This document shows, piece by piece, positions 36,778-47,384 of a stretch of 60,725 nt of DNA. A model generated the notes under the pieces. That model searched no databases, was not told the DNA's origin, and saw only the letters and a list, made by a program, of their open reading frames with translations. A program made the translations under genes and the position numbers. The number at the start of each line of letters is the position of its first letter. Positions within the stretch are counted from its first letter, which is position 1. The stretch comes from JAHFUI01 sp041485905. Lineage in GTDB: Bacteria; Acidobacteriota; Vicinamibacteria; Vicinamibacterales; CAVVIG01. The stretch is taken from contig JBGPKK010000005.1 of NCBI GenBank assembly GCA_041485905.1, positions 1-60,725 of the forward strand, in the 5' to 3' direction.

Positions 36778-37370
36778 TCACCAAGGGCTTTGGCGGCGGC
36801 GGCGAGCACCTGCGGGACGCGGAACGGCTTGGTCAGGTAGCCGGCGACGCCGAGATTCACCGCTTCGATGGCGCTCGATTCGGTGGAGTAGCCGGTGATG
36901 ATCAGGACCGGCAAGTCGGCTTTGTACCGCCTGGCCTCGCGGATCACGGCCAGGCCGTCCATGCCCGGCATCCTGAGGTCGGCGATGAGCAGATCGTAGG
37001 GATTCAGCCGCATGCGCTCGAGCGCCGAGCGTCCGTCGGCGGCGACGTCCACGTCGTATTCGGCCAGCGCGAGCGTCTTGGCCAGCAGATCGCGGATGCT
37101 CGCCTCATCGTCGACGACAAGGACGCGCGGCCGCCCGGTGCCCGCGGCTGGTGTTCGCGCCGCGGCCGGCGCGGCCGCCGTCGCCGCGCGCGCGCCGCCC
37201 CGCGCCCGCTGACTGTCGAGCCAGGCATCGATGTCGCGCTTCCTGAAGCGCCACTGACGGCCGACGCGCACCGCCGGAATCTTGCCCGCGTTGATCAGCC
37301 GGTACACCGTGCGCAGGTTCACCTGCAGATATTCCAGAACTTCTTCCGTCGTGAGGAACGTTTCGTCCAT
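36774..37370 (-). CDS. Excisionase-type HTH fused to a response-regulator receiver domain
   Basis: 198 residues. Residues 1-55 form a MerR/excisionase-like helix-turn-helix (LTTEEVLEYLQVNLRTVYRL, INAGKIPAVRVGRQWRFRKR, DIDAWLDSQ). An Ala/Pro linker leads to a complete REC domain: RVLVVDDEASIRDLLAKTLA, LLIADLRMPGMDGLAVI with the phospho-Asp, VLIITGYS and YLTKPF. The DNA-binding part comes first, the reverse of the usual order. It lies 10 bases downstream of a histidine kinase and overlaps the ABC-F start by four bases, so all three may be one transcript. Confidence 0.88.
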
Positions 37371-37380
37371 GATGTTAACT

Positions 37381-39516
37381 TCAACCCACGCTGGCCGCCG
37401 ACGCCGCCTGGACCTGCTCGGTCACGCCCCGCCCGGTCGGCAGTTCGACGGTAAAGACCGCCCCGCCCTCTGGATGATTGGTTGCGACGATCTCTCCGCC
37501 GTGATCCTGCACGATGCCGTAGCTGATCGCCAGACCCAGACCCGTGCCCTTGCCGACTTCCTTCGTTGTGTAGAACGGTTCGAAGATCCGCGGCAGCACG
37601 TCCGGGGGAATGCCGACTCCCGTGTCCCGTACCGAGACGACGATCCGATCCCCGGGCGAAGCCGTCACGTTGATCTCAATGCGTCCGCCGCGTCCGGCCG
37701 CCACGATCGCGTGCTCCGCATTCACCATGATGTTGAGAAACACCTGATAAAGAAGCAGCGGATCGCTCATCACGCGCGGCAGCTTCTCATCATAGTGTCG
37801 CACGACTTCGATGTCGGTGGCGCGGCAGGCCGCCGCTCTCATCGCCACGATCCGCTGCAGGAGGGCGGTGATGCTGATGGCGCGCCGGACCCGGCGGCGG
37901 GACCCTGAGAAAGCGAGCAGGTTCCGGACGATTTTCGCGGCGCGGTCCGCTTCGCGGTACACCGTCTGGACGTCGCGCCGCAGGTGCTTGGGGAAGGCGC
38001 CCGTCACCCGCAGCAGCTCCAGATGGCCGAGCACCGCCTGGAGCGGATTGTTGAGCTCGTGCGCGATACCGGCCACGAATTCGCCGAGCGCGGCCAGCTT
38101 TTCAGACTGCACCAGCCGCCGCTCGAGCACCTGGCGTTCGGCCTGCAGCTTGGCCTGCGGCGTCACGTCGCGCGCCACCAGCACGCTGCCCATGGGCTTG
38201 CGCTCCTGGTTGCGCAGCGCCGTGACGGTGACGGAGAAGGGGCCCTTCAGCACCGGATCGACCACCTCGATTGTCCCCGCCGGTTCGCCCTCCGGCTGCA
38301 GATCGGCGGAGACTTGCTCGGCGAGCCACGATCGCAGCTCCGGACCGATGAATTCCTCCAGGGGACGGTTCACCAGCTGCTGCCGTGTGAGCCCGAAGCG
38401 GCTCGCAAACGCGTGATTGACGTGGACGATGCGGCCCTGGGGATCCCAGACGGCGACCAGGTGCGCGATCGAATCGAAGGTGTTTTCCAGCTCGCGCCGC
38501 GAGGTCAGGACCTCGTCGATCAGCTGCATGTTCTCGATTGCGCTCGACAGCTGACGGCCGAGCTCGTCGGCCCGATCAAGGAGCGCGAATTCGCCGCCCG
38601 TTTCAACGCGGACGCCTTCGAAGATCAGCGTGCCCAGCGCCCGGCGCCAGCCGCGCAGCGGCACTGTCACGGTCGCGCTCGCGTCGCTCTCCGGGTGAAT
38701 CTCGGCGCGCGCGCGGCGCATCTTGGACGCGGCGGGCGACAGCGGGTCGTCTGCGTGCACGCGTGCGTTGCTGCCGGCATCCTTGACGTCGGAGGACGCT
38801 CGCAAGACAAGATGACGCGCCCGCCGGTCGTGCACCCACACGGCCGTGCGATCGGCGCCGAGCAGCCGGTTCGCGCCGTCACAGAAGGTTTCGAGCCCCG
38901 CCGACAGGTTCAACGTCTCCCCGAGAATTCCCGCGAATTTGTCGACCATGTCGCGCAGGTTGCGCTGCAGCGCATCGTTCTGGCGCAGGCGGAAGAGCTC
39001 GAGCGCCGTGACGAAGCCGTCGGCGATCTCGGAGAGGTCGGCGCCGGCGTCCGACAGTGGGCGGTCGAGGCCGACCGCCAGCAGCCCGAGCGGCTCGGGA
39101 CCAGGCTTGAGCGGCACGAGGAGCGCAGAGCGGACGCCAAGGCGGGCGGACAACTCGGGTATCTGCCGCCGAGCGTCGGACACCATGGTGGGCGTCGACT
39201 GAGATAGCGCGGCCGAAATCAGGGCGGCCTCTGGGGACGCGGCGGCCCACGGTTCGGTCGGCAGCGTCTCGATGGCGTACCCGGAGGTGGCCTGCATCGC
39301 GCCCGTGCGGGTGTTGTGCTCGAAGAGCAGCGCGCAGGTGCCGCCGGTGACCGACAGCGCGTGCCGGTGAAGATGCGGGAGGACTTCGTTCAGATTCGTC
39401 GCATGGGCGAGAAGCGTCGCGAGCCCTCGAGGCCCGGTCGACACGCCGCCGCGATCGTTCGGCGTGGAGGGGCGTGGCTGACGCTTGCGCCCGCTGGTCT
39501 GAGTCTTTCGAGCCAT
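37381..39516 (-). CDS. GAF/PAS sensor histidine kinase
   Basis: About 711 residues, cytoplasmic. Two GAF-like sensor regions (TGGTCALLFEHNTRTGAMQA; RLLGADRTAVWVHDRRARHL), then a PAS domain (TFDSIAHLVAVWDPQGRIVH), HisKA with GEFVAGIAHELNNPLQAVLG (phospho-His) and HATPase (IMVNAEHAIVAAGRGGRIEI, VRDTGVGIPPDVLPRIFEPF, GKGTGLGLAISYGIVQDHGG). ATG 39516 is chosen over the longer open frame. Likely partner of the HTH-REC protein just downstream. Confidence 0.9.
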   Translation of the reverse strand: MARKTQTSGRKRQPRPSTPNDRGGVSTGPRGLATLLAHATNLNEVLPHLHRHALSVTGGTCALLFEHNTRTGAMQATSGYAIETLPTEPWAAASPEAALISAALSQSTPTMVSDARRQIPELSARLGVRSALLVPLKPGPEPLGLLAVGLDRPLSDAGADLSEIADGFVTALELFRLRQNDALQRNLRDMVDKFAGILGETLNLSAGLETFCDGANRLLGADRTAVWVHDRRARHLVLRASSDVKDAGSNARVHADDPLSPAASKMRRARAEIHPESDASATVTVPLRGWRRALGTLIFEGVRVETGGEFALLDRADELGRQLSSAIENMQLIDEVLTSRRELENTFDSIAHLVAVWDPQGRIVHVNHAFASRFGLTRQQLVNRPLEEFIGPELRSWLAEQVSADLQPEGEPAGTIEVVDPVLKGPFSVTVTALRNQERKPMGSVLVARDVTPQAKLQAERQVLERRLVQSEKLAALGEFVAGIAHELNNPLQAVLGHLELLRVTGAFPKHLRRDVQTVYREADRAAKIVRNLLAFSGSRRRVRRAISITALLQRIVAMRAAACRATDIEVVRHYDEKLPRVMSDPLLLYQVFLNIMVNAEHAIVAAGRGGRIEINVTASPGDRIVVSVRDTGVGIPPDVLPRIFEPFYTTKEVGKGTGLGLAISYGIVQDHGGEIVATNHPEGGAVFTVELPTGRGVTEQVQAASAASVG

Positions 39517-39638
39517 GGATGCAGGCGCTGAAGTACGAGGGAGGCGCACCAAGCGCCATATTGTACGTCATTGGCTCTGGCCGCCGGCCTCCACCGCTTG
39601 TAAATGGCTGGGAAATGTGCACTTACAGCGTGCAACGC

Positions 39639-39644
39639 TATAAT
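39639..39644 (+). promoter_or_regulatory. Perfect -10 element before the second ECF sigma gene
   Basis: TATAAT at 39639-39644, eight bases before ATG 39653. No clear -35 at 16-18 bases. If transcription starts 6-8 bases downstream, the mRNA would be leaderless. Confidence 0.5.
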
Positions 39645-39652
39645 CCTTGTCC

Positions 39653-40315
39653 ATGGCGAAGGCAGCCCGGCCGGCGGCGGCCCATCACCGTCTAAGTACG
39701 CGAGAGGAAGGGCTTTCCGCGCTCCGCATGCCGTGGACGGACGAAGAGCTCGTCGCCCAATCGATCGGCGGCGATGCCGACAGCTTCAACGAGCTCATCC
39801 ACCGATGGGAACGTCCCATCTATGTCCTCGCCTATCGCCAAATCGGGCGCGAGGAGGATGCGCGCGACGTGTGTCAGGAGACGTTTCTCCGGGCCTATCG
39901 CGCGCTGGGCGGGTTTCGGGGACAGTCGAAGTTCTCGTCGTGGCTGTACCGGATCGCCCTCAACTTGTGCCGCGACTGGATGCGGCGCGAGCGGCGGACG
40001 CCCATCGTGCAGGCGCCGGAGGACGTGGACGTGCTGGATCTGATCGCGGCGCGCGGGCCGTCGGAATCGATGGAGGATCTGGTCGCGCGTCACGATCTGA
40101 CGCGGGCCGTCGAGCGGGCGATGGCGCTCCTGCCGGAAGAACAGCGCACGGCGATCGTCTTGAAGGAATATCACGGGCTGACGTTCCAGGAAATCGCGGA
40201 TCTGATCGGGTGTCCGTTGAGCACGGTCAAAACACGCCTCTATCAGGGACTGACGGTTTTGCGGCGTGAGCTGGCGCGCACGGGGCTGATGGAAAAGAAG
40301 AATCTGACCAAATAG
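39653..40315 (+). CDS. ECF RNA polymerase sigma factor
   Basis: 220 residues. Region 2: LVAQSIGGDADSFNELIHRW, RPIYVLAYRQIGREEDARDV, CQETFLRAYRALGGFRGQSK. Region 4: LPEEQRTAIVLKEYHGLTFQ, EIADLIGCPLSTVKTRLYQG. ATG 39653 sits directly behind TATAAT; ATG 39728 (MPWTDEELVAQSIGGD) matches the usual family start and would leave a normal leader. It heads the sigma/anti-sigma/effector trio. Confidence 0.92.
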   Translation: MAKAARPAAAHHRLSTREEGLSALRMPWTDEELVAQSIGGDADSFNELIHRWERPIYVLAYRQIGREEDARDVCQETFLRAYRALGGFRGQSKFSSWLYRIALNLCRDWMRRERRTPIVQAPEDVDVLDLIAARGPSESMEDLVARHDLTRAVERAMALLPEEQRTAIVLKEYHGLTFQEIADLIGCPLSTVKTRLYQGLTVLRRELARTGLMEKKNLTK

Positions 40316-40323
40316 GTGATCGC

Positions 40324-41193
40324 ATGGCCGACATTCTTTGTGGGTACACCGCCGATCGGGACGAGACACTGATTGCGTACGTGTACGGCGAGATCGAGCC
40401 GGCACAGCGCGCGGCGTTCGATGCGCACATCGGCACGTGCGACCGTTGTCGGAAGGAGCTGGCCGACCTGCGCGGCGTGCGCGGGCGTCTCCAGGAGTGG
40501 ACCGCGCCGGCGATCGGATCGATCGCACGCGATGTCGCCCCTGTGGGCGGTATGGGCGGTGTCGGCCCCGGTCGGCCGCCCGCCCCGAGCGTCGGGCGCG
40601 CGGGCATCTGGGTGACGCTTGGCCAGGTTCCGGCGTGGGCGCAGGTGGCCGCTGCGTTACTCGTCCTCGGCGTATCGGCCGGCGTGGCCAATCTCGACGT
40701 CCGCTACGACCGGAGCGGTCTCAGCATTCACACCGGGTGGTCGCGAACGCCGGCGCGAGTCGAGTCGTCGGGTCCAGGCGGCGTGGCCGGGATTCAGACG
40801 GCCGACGCGAAGTCTGCGGCGACGCCCTGGCGCACCGATCTCAACGCGCTCGAACGCCGGTTGCGCACGGAGTTCCACGGGTCGGCTCCCTCTGGCGGCG
40901 CGGCGCTGATGGTGCGCGACGCCGGCAGCGCTCCCTCAATCGAGCCACAACTGCTTCGACGCGTGCGCGCCCTCGTCGACGACAGCGAGCGCAAGCAGCA
41001 AACCGAGCTGGCGCTGCGGATCGCCGAAGTCGTGCGCGAGTTCGACACGAAGCGGAAGACCGATCTGGCGAATATCGACTGGAACTTCAAAGCCATGCAG
41101 AGCAATACGAGCATGCGGGTGGCAACTGGGCAGCAATTGATGAGGGATTACATCGACGGCACGGTGGTCCCGATCATTTCCCGGCAAAAGTAG
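40324..41193 (+). CDS. Zinc-finger transmembrane anti-sigma factor
   Basis: 289 residues. The N-terminal zf-HC2 module (LIAYVYGEIEPAQRAAFDAH, IGTCDRCRKEL) binds the sigma factor; one membrane segment follows near residue 100 (AWAQVAAALLVLGVSAGVAN). The extracytoplasmic part is about 170 residues, ending in a helical stretch (RKQQTELALRIAEVVREFDT). Starts 9 bases after the sigma stop, so it is the cognate anti-sigma of the 39653 gene. Confidence 0.88.
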   Translation: MADILCGYTADRDETLIAYVYGEIEPAQRAAFDAHIGTCDRCRKELADLRGVRGRLQEWTAPAIGSIARDVAPVGGMGGVGPGRPPAPSVGRAGIWVTLGQVPAWAQVAAALLVLGVSAGVANLDVRYDRSGLSIHTGWSRTPARVESSGPGGVAGIQTADAKSAATPWRTDLNALERRLRTEFHGSAPSGGAALMVRDAGSAPSIEPQLLRRVRALVDDSERKQQTELALRIAEVVREFDTKRKTDLANIDWNFKAMQSNTSMRVATGQQLMRDYIDGTVVPIISRQK

Positions 41194-41213
41194 AAGGCAA
41201 CGAGAGCACTGTC

Positions 41214-42113
41214 ATGGGCGAACGGCAAGGGCTGAAGTCGGTAGCAGGGAGGTTGGGCGTGAGCGGCAGAGGTTCGGCGGTCATCGCGAGTCTGGCGCTC
41301 GTCGTGGCGGTTTCGCCGCTGGGGGCGCAGCAGGCGTCGGAGCAGTCGCGCGCCGTGGCGCGGCGGCAGAGCCAGCTGCTGCGGGAGCAGGCCGAGTCGC
41401 GCTATCAGATTGGCGTCATGGAACGGGTGCTCGAAGACGCCGTGGAACACGGCGCCAGCCTCTGGCGGGACCGGCTGCAGGTGGTCCTGCCGGCGCAGAC
41501 GCTGCTCCTCGACAACGCCCGCGTGATGGGGTACCGCCTCGAAGGGTACGGAATATTCTTCAACGTGGAAGTGCCCTCGCTCGAGACGACTATGACGTGG
41601 GCGGTGAGGACACTTGACCAGAACGATCTCGGACTGGACAACGCGCTCAAAGCGGTGAAGGCGCACATCCAGGCATCCGGCGACGCGAATCTCGAGCAGG
41701 CGTGGAGGCGCCTCGAGCTCCAGGTCGCTCCGCTCGGGAGTCCGAGCGGGACGCCGACCGGCACAGCCGCTGTTTCCGCTCTCACGTTGTCGGGATCGGC
41801 CGCGGCGGCGTCTGACGCGGCGCCGGAGCCGGCCGACCCGATTCTGAGCAATCCCGAAGAAGTCTTTCGCGCGGAAGTGGTGCAGTCGCTGATCGACAGC
41901 ATGCTCGATCACAGCGCCGCACTCGGCATCGGGAGTGACGAGTGGCTCACGATCGGCGCGCGCCGCAACGAGGTGCGCCCCAGAATCGGGCCGCTCGACA
42001 ACAAAGCGCCGACCTTCGTCATCCGCGTGCGCGGAGCCGACCTCACCGCCTTCCGCGCCGGAAAACTGTCGCGCGACGAGGCGATCAAGCACGTCGAGGT
42101 GAGAGTGTTCTAG
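41214..42113 (+). CDS. Exported protein, third gene of the sigma/anti-sigma operon
   Basis: 299 residues, no recognised family. A signal-like segment (GSAVIASLALVVAVSPLGAQ) precedes a helical stretch (QLLREQAESRYQIGVMERVL), a beta-rich part (RVMGYRLEGYGIFFNVEVPS), a Pro/Ala/Ser linker, and a C-terminal domain (SNPEEVFRAEVVQSLIDSML ... FVIRVRGADLTAFRAGKLSR). Probably periplasmic, and by context a target or sensor of the sigma system. ATG 41214 lies 20 bases after the anti-sigma stop. Confidence 0.75.
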   Translation: MGERQGLKSVAGRLGVSGRGSAVIASLALVVAVSPLGAQQASEQSRAVARRQSQLLREQAESRYQIGVMERVLEDAVEHGASLWRDRLQVVLPAQTLLLDNARVMGYRLEGYGIFFNVEVPSLETTMTWAVRTLDQNDLGLDNALKAVKAHIQASGDANLEQAWRRLELQVAPLGSPSGTPTGTAAVSALTLSGSAAAASDAAPEPADPILSNPEEVFRAEVVQSLIDSMLDHSAALGIGSDEWLTIGARRNEVRPRIGPLDNKAPTFVIRVRGADLTAFRAGKLSRDEAIKHVEVRVF

Positions 42114-42116
42114 AAT
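42111..42116 (+). promoter_or_regulatory. -10-like element immediately before a lipoprotein gene
   Basis: TAGAAT at 42111-42116, six bases before the ATG at 42123; no convincing -35. If used, the transcript would be leaderless. Confidence 0.35.
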
Positions 42117-42122
42117 ACGCGC

Positions 42123-42605
42123 ATGCGCGCGTGCGGCGGGTTGATCCTCCTCTCATTCATCGTCTGCGCCGGCTGCGATACACCCGTCGATCTCGTCTCG
42201 GGCCTGCAGGTCCAGAACGTCTCCACCGGTTGGTTCGACGCCGGCATCGTCAACGGCCAGAACAAGCTCGTCCCTTCCATTGCGTTCACGCTGAAGAACG
42301 TCTCCGATCAACATCTGATCGCGTTGCAGGTCAACGCGATATTCAGGCGCGTCACCGAAAAAACCGAATGGAGCACCAGGTTCCTCACGGTGACCCGATC
42401 GCCGGGGCTGGCGCCCGGCGCGACGACCGAGCCGCTGATCATCCGCTCGCCGCTCGGCTATACCGGCAGCGACCAAACGCGCGAGGATATGCTGGGGAAC
42501 AGCCACTTCGTCGACGCCGAGGTCGAGCTATTCGCCAAGTACGGGTCGGTTCAGTGGAAACGGATCGGCGCGTATCCGGTCGCACGCACGCTCATCACCA
42601 AATGA
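42123..42605 (+). CDS. Lipoprotein of unknown function
   Basis: 160 residues. Signal peptide MRACGGLILLSFIVCAGCDT with lipobox VCAGC. The rest is a beta-sandwich-like domain (IAFTLKNVSDQHLIALQVNA, GATTEPLIIRSPLGYTGSDQ), of the kind seen in DUF-type FxLD or LEA-like lipoproteins that bind partners through a single domain. It sits 9 bases after the exported protein and 10 before the permease. Confidence 0.78.
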   Translation: MRACGGLILLSFIVCAGCDTPVDLVSGLQVQNVSTGWFDAGIVNGQNKLVPSIAFTLKNVSDQHLIALQVNAIFRRVTEKTEWSTRFLTVTRSPGLAPGATTEPLIIRSPLGYTGSDQTREDMLGNSHFVDAEVELFAKYGSVQWKRIGAYPVARTLITK

Positions 42606-42615
42606 ACAGATCCTC

Positions 42616-44010
42616 GTGACGCTCCCTTCACCCACCTCGCTCGACCGGCGCCTCGGGCCGCTCGACGCGTCGGCGATCGTCATCTCCAATGTCATCGGCG
42701 TCGGCATCTTCACCACGCCCGGCGTCGTCGCCGAGATGCTGCCGAGCAGCGCGGCGATGCTGACGGTCTGGGCGATCGGCGGCGCGCTGGCGTTCGCCGG
42801 CGCGCTGGCGTACGCAGAGCTCGCCGCGTGGCGGCCGCAGGCGGGCGGCGAATACGTGTACCTGCGCGAGAGCTTCGGCGGGCTCGCTGCGTTCCTGACC
42901 GGCTGGACGTCGTTTGTCGCCGGCTTCAGCGGCGCGATTGCCTTCGGCGCGGTCGCCGTGGCCGGGTACCTCGATCGTTTCGTGCCGGGAGCCGGGAATG
43001 CCACGGTCATCGCGGGGTGGAGTGTCGGGCCGTTCGGCGTGGTCGTGTCGACGCGCGCGCTGGTCGCAGTCGCGATCATCGTGGCGTTGGCGCTCATCCA
43101 GGCTCGCGGTGTCAAACCGGGGCGGGTGCTGCAGAACTCGCTGACGACCGTCACCGTCGGCGCGCTGGTCGCCTTCGTGATTGCGGGCTTCATCGTGGCG
43201 CCCGCGCCTCAGGCGGCCGCCCTCGTCAGTCGGCCCGTGCCCGCGGCGGCGTGGCTCATAGCGCTCGTGCCCGTCATGTTCAGTTACACGGGTTGGAACG
43301 CGGCAGTGTACGTCGCCGAGGAAGTGCGCAACCCGACGCGGAACGTGCCGTTTGCGCTCGCGCTGGGCACCGCCGCTGTCATTGCGCTGTACATGTCGTT
43401 GAACGCGCTGTACCTCCGGGTGGTGCCGCGTGAAGAGCTGGTGGGCGCGATCGGCGTGGGCGAACTGGCGGCCGGCCGATTGTTCGGATCGGCGGCGGCG
43501 GCGATGTTCGCCGCGCTCGCGATTCTGATCATCCTGAGCAGCCTGAGCGCCTGGACGCTTGCTGGTCCGCGTATCTACTTCGCCATGGCGCGCGACGGCG
43601 TGTTCTTCTCCTCGGCAGCTCGCGTGCACCCGCACTACCGCACGCCGGCGATCGCGATTCTCGCGCAGACGATCTGGAGCGCGCTGCTGGTCCTGTCTGG
43701 CACCTTCGAGCAGTTGCTGACCTACACCGGGTTTTCCGTGATTCTGTTTTCCGCGCTCGCCGTCCTCTCGCTGTTCTTCATGAGGATCCGCGGAAAAGAC
43801 ACCGACACGTTTCGCGCGTGGGGATATCCGTGGGCGCCGGCGATTTTCTGTCTCGTGAGCTTTGCGATTGTGATCAACACGATCGTCAACGCGCCGGGTC
43901 CGGCGTTTGCCGGTCTGGGCGTGATGGCGGCCGGCGTGCCGATCTACTGGTGGACGAAGGGACGCAACGGCCGGCTCGGCGCAGCGAAGCCCTCAGCCCT
44001 CACGCCTTAG
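42616..44010 (+). CDS. APC-family amino-acid permease (LAT/SteT-like)
   Basis: 464 residues, about 12 membrane segments. The first helix carries SNVIGVGIFTTPGVVAE (the unwound glycine motif), and VMFSYTGWNAAVYVAEEVRN, PTRNVPFALALGTAAVIALY is a hallmark of L-type transporters. Distinct from the permease at 6359-7855. The GTG at 42616 is used; no ATG is available before the first helix. Its 3' end overlaps the convergent 4-TM gene by 11 bases. Confidence 0.9.
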   Translation: MTLPSPTSLDRRLGPLDASAIVISNVIGVGIFTTPGVVAEMLPSSAAMLTVWAIGGALAFAGALAYAELAAWRPQAGGEYVYLRESFGGLAAFLTGWTSFVAGFSGAIAFGAVAVAGYLDRFVPGAGNATVIAGWSVGPFGVVVSTRALVAVAIIVALALIQARGVKPGRVLQNSLTTVTVGALVAFVIAGFIVAPAPQAAALVSRPVPAAAWLIALVPVMFSYTGWNAAVYVAEEVRNPTRNVPFALALGTAAVIALYMSLNALYLRVVPREELVGAIGVGELAAGRLFGSAAAAMFAALAILIILSSLSAWTLAGPRIYFAMARDGVFFSSAARVHPHYRTPAIAILAQTIWSALLVLSGTFEQLLTYTGFSVILFSALAVLSLFFMRIRGKDTDTFRAWGYPWAPAIFCLVSFAIVINTIVNAPGPAFAGLGVMAAGVPIYWWTKGRNGRLGAAKPSALTP

Positions 44011-44374
44011 CCGTCGAGAGCAGCGCCCAGAGCGTCACGAGCGCCAGCAGGCCATCGCTCGCCGCAAATAATAGAAATGATCGGGGCGAGTGCCGGACGA
44101 CGTGATCGAGCGCGAACGCCGCTGCGCCCGCTCCTTTCAGCCACGGTCCCATCACCCACAGATACCCGCGTCCCCGATCGGGGTCGCGAAACGGAATGAG
44201 ATAGCCCGCTGCAATCGCAAGCAGGAAGATCCCGTTCAAATCGGCGTGAATCGGAGGATCGGGAAGCGGCACGTCGAATAGGCGCGCGAGCAGCGGTCGT
44301 GCCAGCACCATCGCTGCGCCGACGGCAGCGTCGTAGACGCCGGACACGGCGGCGATGACGCGAAGCCTGTTCAT
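44000..44374 (-). CDS. Small four-helix membrane protein
   Basis: 124 residues with four predicted helices (RVIAAVSGVYDAAVGAAMVL, IFLLAIAAGYLIPF, VMGPWLKGAGAAAFALDHVV, LLFAASDGLLALVTLWALLS). It resembles small DUF-type inner-membrane proteins of unknown function. ATG 44374; the stop lies inside the permease gene. Confidence 0.75.
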   Translation of the reverse strand: MNRLRVIAAVSGVYDAAVGAAMVLARPLLARLFDVPLPDPPIHADLNGIFLLAIAAGYLIPFRDPDRGRGYLWVMGPWLKGAGAAAFALDHVVRHSPRSFLLFAASDGLLALVTLWALLSTAKA

Positions 44375-44376
44375 TG

Positions 44377-44450
44377 GAAATGCACGATGCCGAATGCAGA
44401 ATGCTGAATCAGTTCAGCGGTCACATTGTGCATCATGCATTTTGCATTAC
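44377..44450. repeat. Intergenic reiterated-word repeat (ATGCAGAATGC / GCATTTTGCAT)
   Basis: AATGCACGATGCCGAATGCA at the left and TGCATCATGCATTTTGCATT at the right form an imperfect hairpin between divergently oriented stop and start regions. Low GC compared with its flanks. Confidence 0.75.
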
Positions 44451-45298
44451 GGGATCTTCCTCATCTCCCCGTGATAGGTGATCGTCTCGTCGGGCTCGAT
44501 CCGAACGTCGAAGGTCAGCGCTTCGTACTTCTGCGCGCGGATTTCAACGCGGTGCGGGCCCGAGTCGAGATGCAGCCGCTGAAACACGCCATCGAAATCG
44601 TCGACGACCCCGACGTAATAGCCGTCGACGTACACCGATGCTTCCCGCGGTTTCACCTTGATCCGAATCGCGCCCTCGAGGTCTCCGCGCTGCACCGGAT
44701 AGTACGAGGAGCCGCCATACCCGGGATAACCACCGTACCCGGAATATCCGCCAAAGGGATCGAACGGATCGTAGTAGCCGCCATAGTACCCACCGTAGTA
44801 CCCGCCCAGGCCGAGGCCGCCGTATCCCCACGGATAGAATCCGTAGCCGCCCGGGACGATGATCACGCCGCCGCCGCCAGTTCGCACGGGCACGGATCCG
44901 CGAGGCACCGCGGTGCCGACGATCGGCTGCTGACCGTCACGCGGCCGCCGGCGAACCGCCCCCGAGTCTCCGCTTGCCGTCGCGGTCGCGGTCTCGGTAC
45001 CCGAACTGCGCCCGACCGCCGATCCGCCGCTCGAACCTGGTTCTGAACCGCCGGTCGCCCGCGATCCGCCGTCTCGGGGAACCGCCGTGCCACTGGGCGT
45101 GCCACGTTCAGTTCGGCCACCGCCAGAAGACACCGGGGGAGGCGCAGACGGAGCGGGTGCAGGCGCAGACTGAGCGGGTGCGGGCGCCGGTGCCGACGAG
45201 CCGCCGGCGCGTTCGCCGCGATCCTGCGCTGTTGCAGAGTCCGGCGCGATAAGGAGGGCCACAGCCACGCCCAACGCTGCCGAAAGAAGTGGTTTCAT
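44447..45298 (-). CDS. Secreted PEGA-domain protein with low-complexity Gly/Tyr region
   Basis: 283 residues. Signal peptide MKPLLSAALGVAVALLIAPD; then an Ala/Pro/Ser-rich stretch and a tyrosine/glycine-rich stretch (YGGLGLGGYYGGYYGGYYDP). The C-terminus is a PEGA-type beta-hairpin domain (GAIRIKVKPREASVYVDGYY, VGVVDDFDGVFQRLHLDSGP, HRVEIRAQKYEAL). PEGA domains occur on surface proteins and kinases. Probably a cell-surface or periplasmic protein. ATG 45298 at the signal peptide. Confidence 0.85.
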   Translation of the reverse strand: MKPLLSAALGVAVALLIAPDSATAQDRGERAGGSSAPAPAPAQSAPAPAPSAPPPVSSGGGRTERGTPSGTAVPRDGGSRATGGSEPGSSGGSAVGRSSGTETATATASGDSGAVRRRPRDGQQPIVGTAVPRGSVPVRTGGGGVIIVPGGYGFYPWGYGGLGLGGYYGGYYGGYYDPFDPFGGYSGYGGYPGYGGSSYYPVQRGDLEGAIRIKVKPREASVYVDGYYVGVVDDFDGVFQRLHLDSGPHRVEIRAQKYEALTFDVRIEPDETITYHGEMRKIP

Positions 45299-45427
45299 AA
45301 GAGCCTCCCGAGCAACTCGACTGCCAATTGAGACCTCGGTGATCACCTTATTATGCCGCCAAACCGGGAATCCAGCGCGCTCACCCACACGTGTGTCCCC
45401 CGCCGAGTGCACGCGCGTCCCGTTTTC

Positions 45428-45456
45428 TTGACACCTCGATCCGCGGCCGATAGAGT
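45428..45456 (+). promoter_or_regulatory. Promoter of hslVU
   Basis: TTGACA (45428-45433), a 17-base spacer and TAGAGT (45451-45456), with the hslV ATG only 12 bases after the -10, so the leader is very short. Confidence 0.6.
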
Positions 45457-45468
45457 CAGAAAAAGTCG

Positions 45469-45996
45469 ATGATTCACAGCACAACGATACTGGCGGTGCG
45501 CCACCGCGACCGCGCCGTCATGGCCGGCGACGGCCAGGTCACCTTCGGGCAAACCGTCGTAAAGCAGAACGCCCGCAAGATTCGACGGCTGTACAACGAC
45601 AAGATCCTCGCGGGATTTGCCGGGTCGGCCGCCGATTCCTTCGCGCTGTTTTCGCGCTTCGAGTCCAAGCTGGAGCAGTACCGCGGCAACATCGAGCGAT
45701 CCGCGGTGGAGCTCGCCAAGGACTGGCGCACCGATCGCGTCCTGCGTCGCCTCGAAGCGATGCTCATCGTCCTGGACAAGACCACGACGTTTCTGCTGTC
45801 GGGCAATGGCGATCTCATCGAGCCCGACGATGGGATTGTGGCGATTGGATCGGGCGGCCCGTACGCGCTGGCGGCTGCCAAGGCGCTGGCCAACAACACC
45901 GACCTCGACGCCCGCGCCATCGCCGAGAAGGCGATGACGATCGCCGGAGAGATCTGCATTTACACCAACGCGATCCTGTCTCTGGAAGAATTGTAA
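45469..45996 (+). CDS. hslV: ATP-dependent protease peptidase subunit HslV
   Basis: 175 residues, proteasome-beta-like. The catalytic Thr should be the first Thr in MIHSTTILAVRHRDRAVMAG, exposed after removal of four residues; GDGQVTFGQTVVKQNARKIR, GFAGSAADSFALFSRFESKL, GIVAIGSGGPYALAAAKALA and ICIYTNAILSLEEL are conserved. Two bases separate it from hslU. Confidence 0.97.
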   Translation: MIHSTTILAVRHRDRAVMAGDGQVTFGQTVVKQNARKIRRLYNDKILAGFAGSAADSFALFSRFESKLEQYRGNIERSAVELAKDWRTDRVLRRLEAMLIVLDKTTTFLLSGNGDLIEPDDGIVAIGSGGPYALAAAKALANNTDLDARAIAEKAMTIAGEICIYTNAILSLEEL

Positions 45997-45998
45997 GA

Positions 45999-47380
<1,382 letters not shown>

Positions 47381-47384
<4 letters not shown>

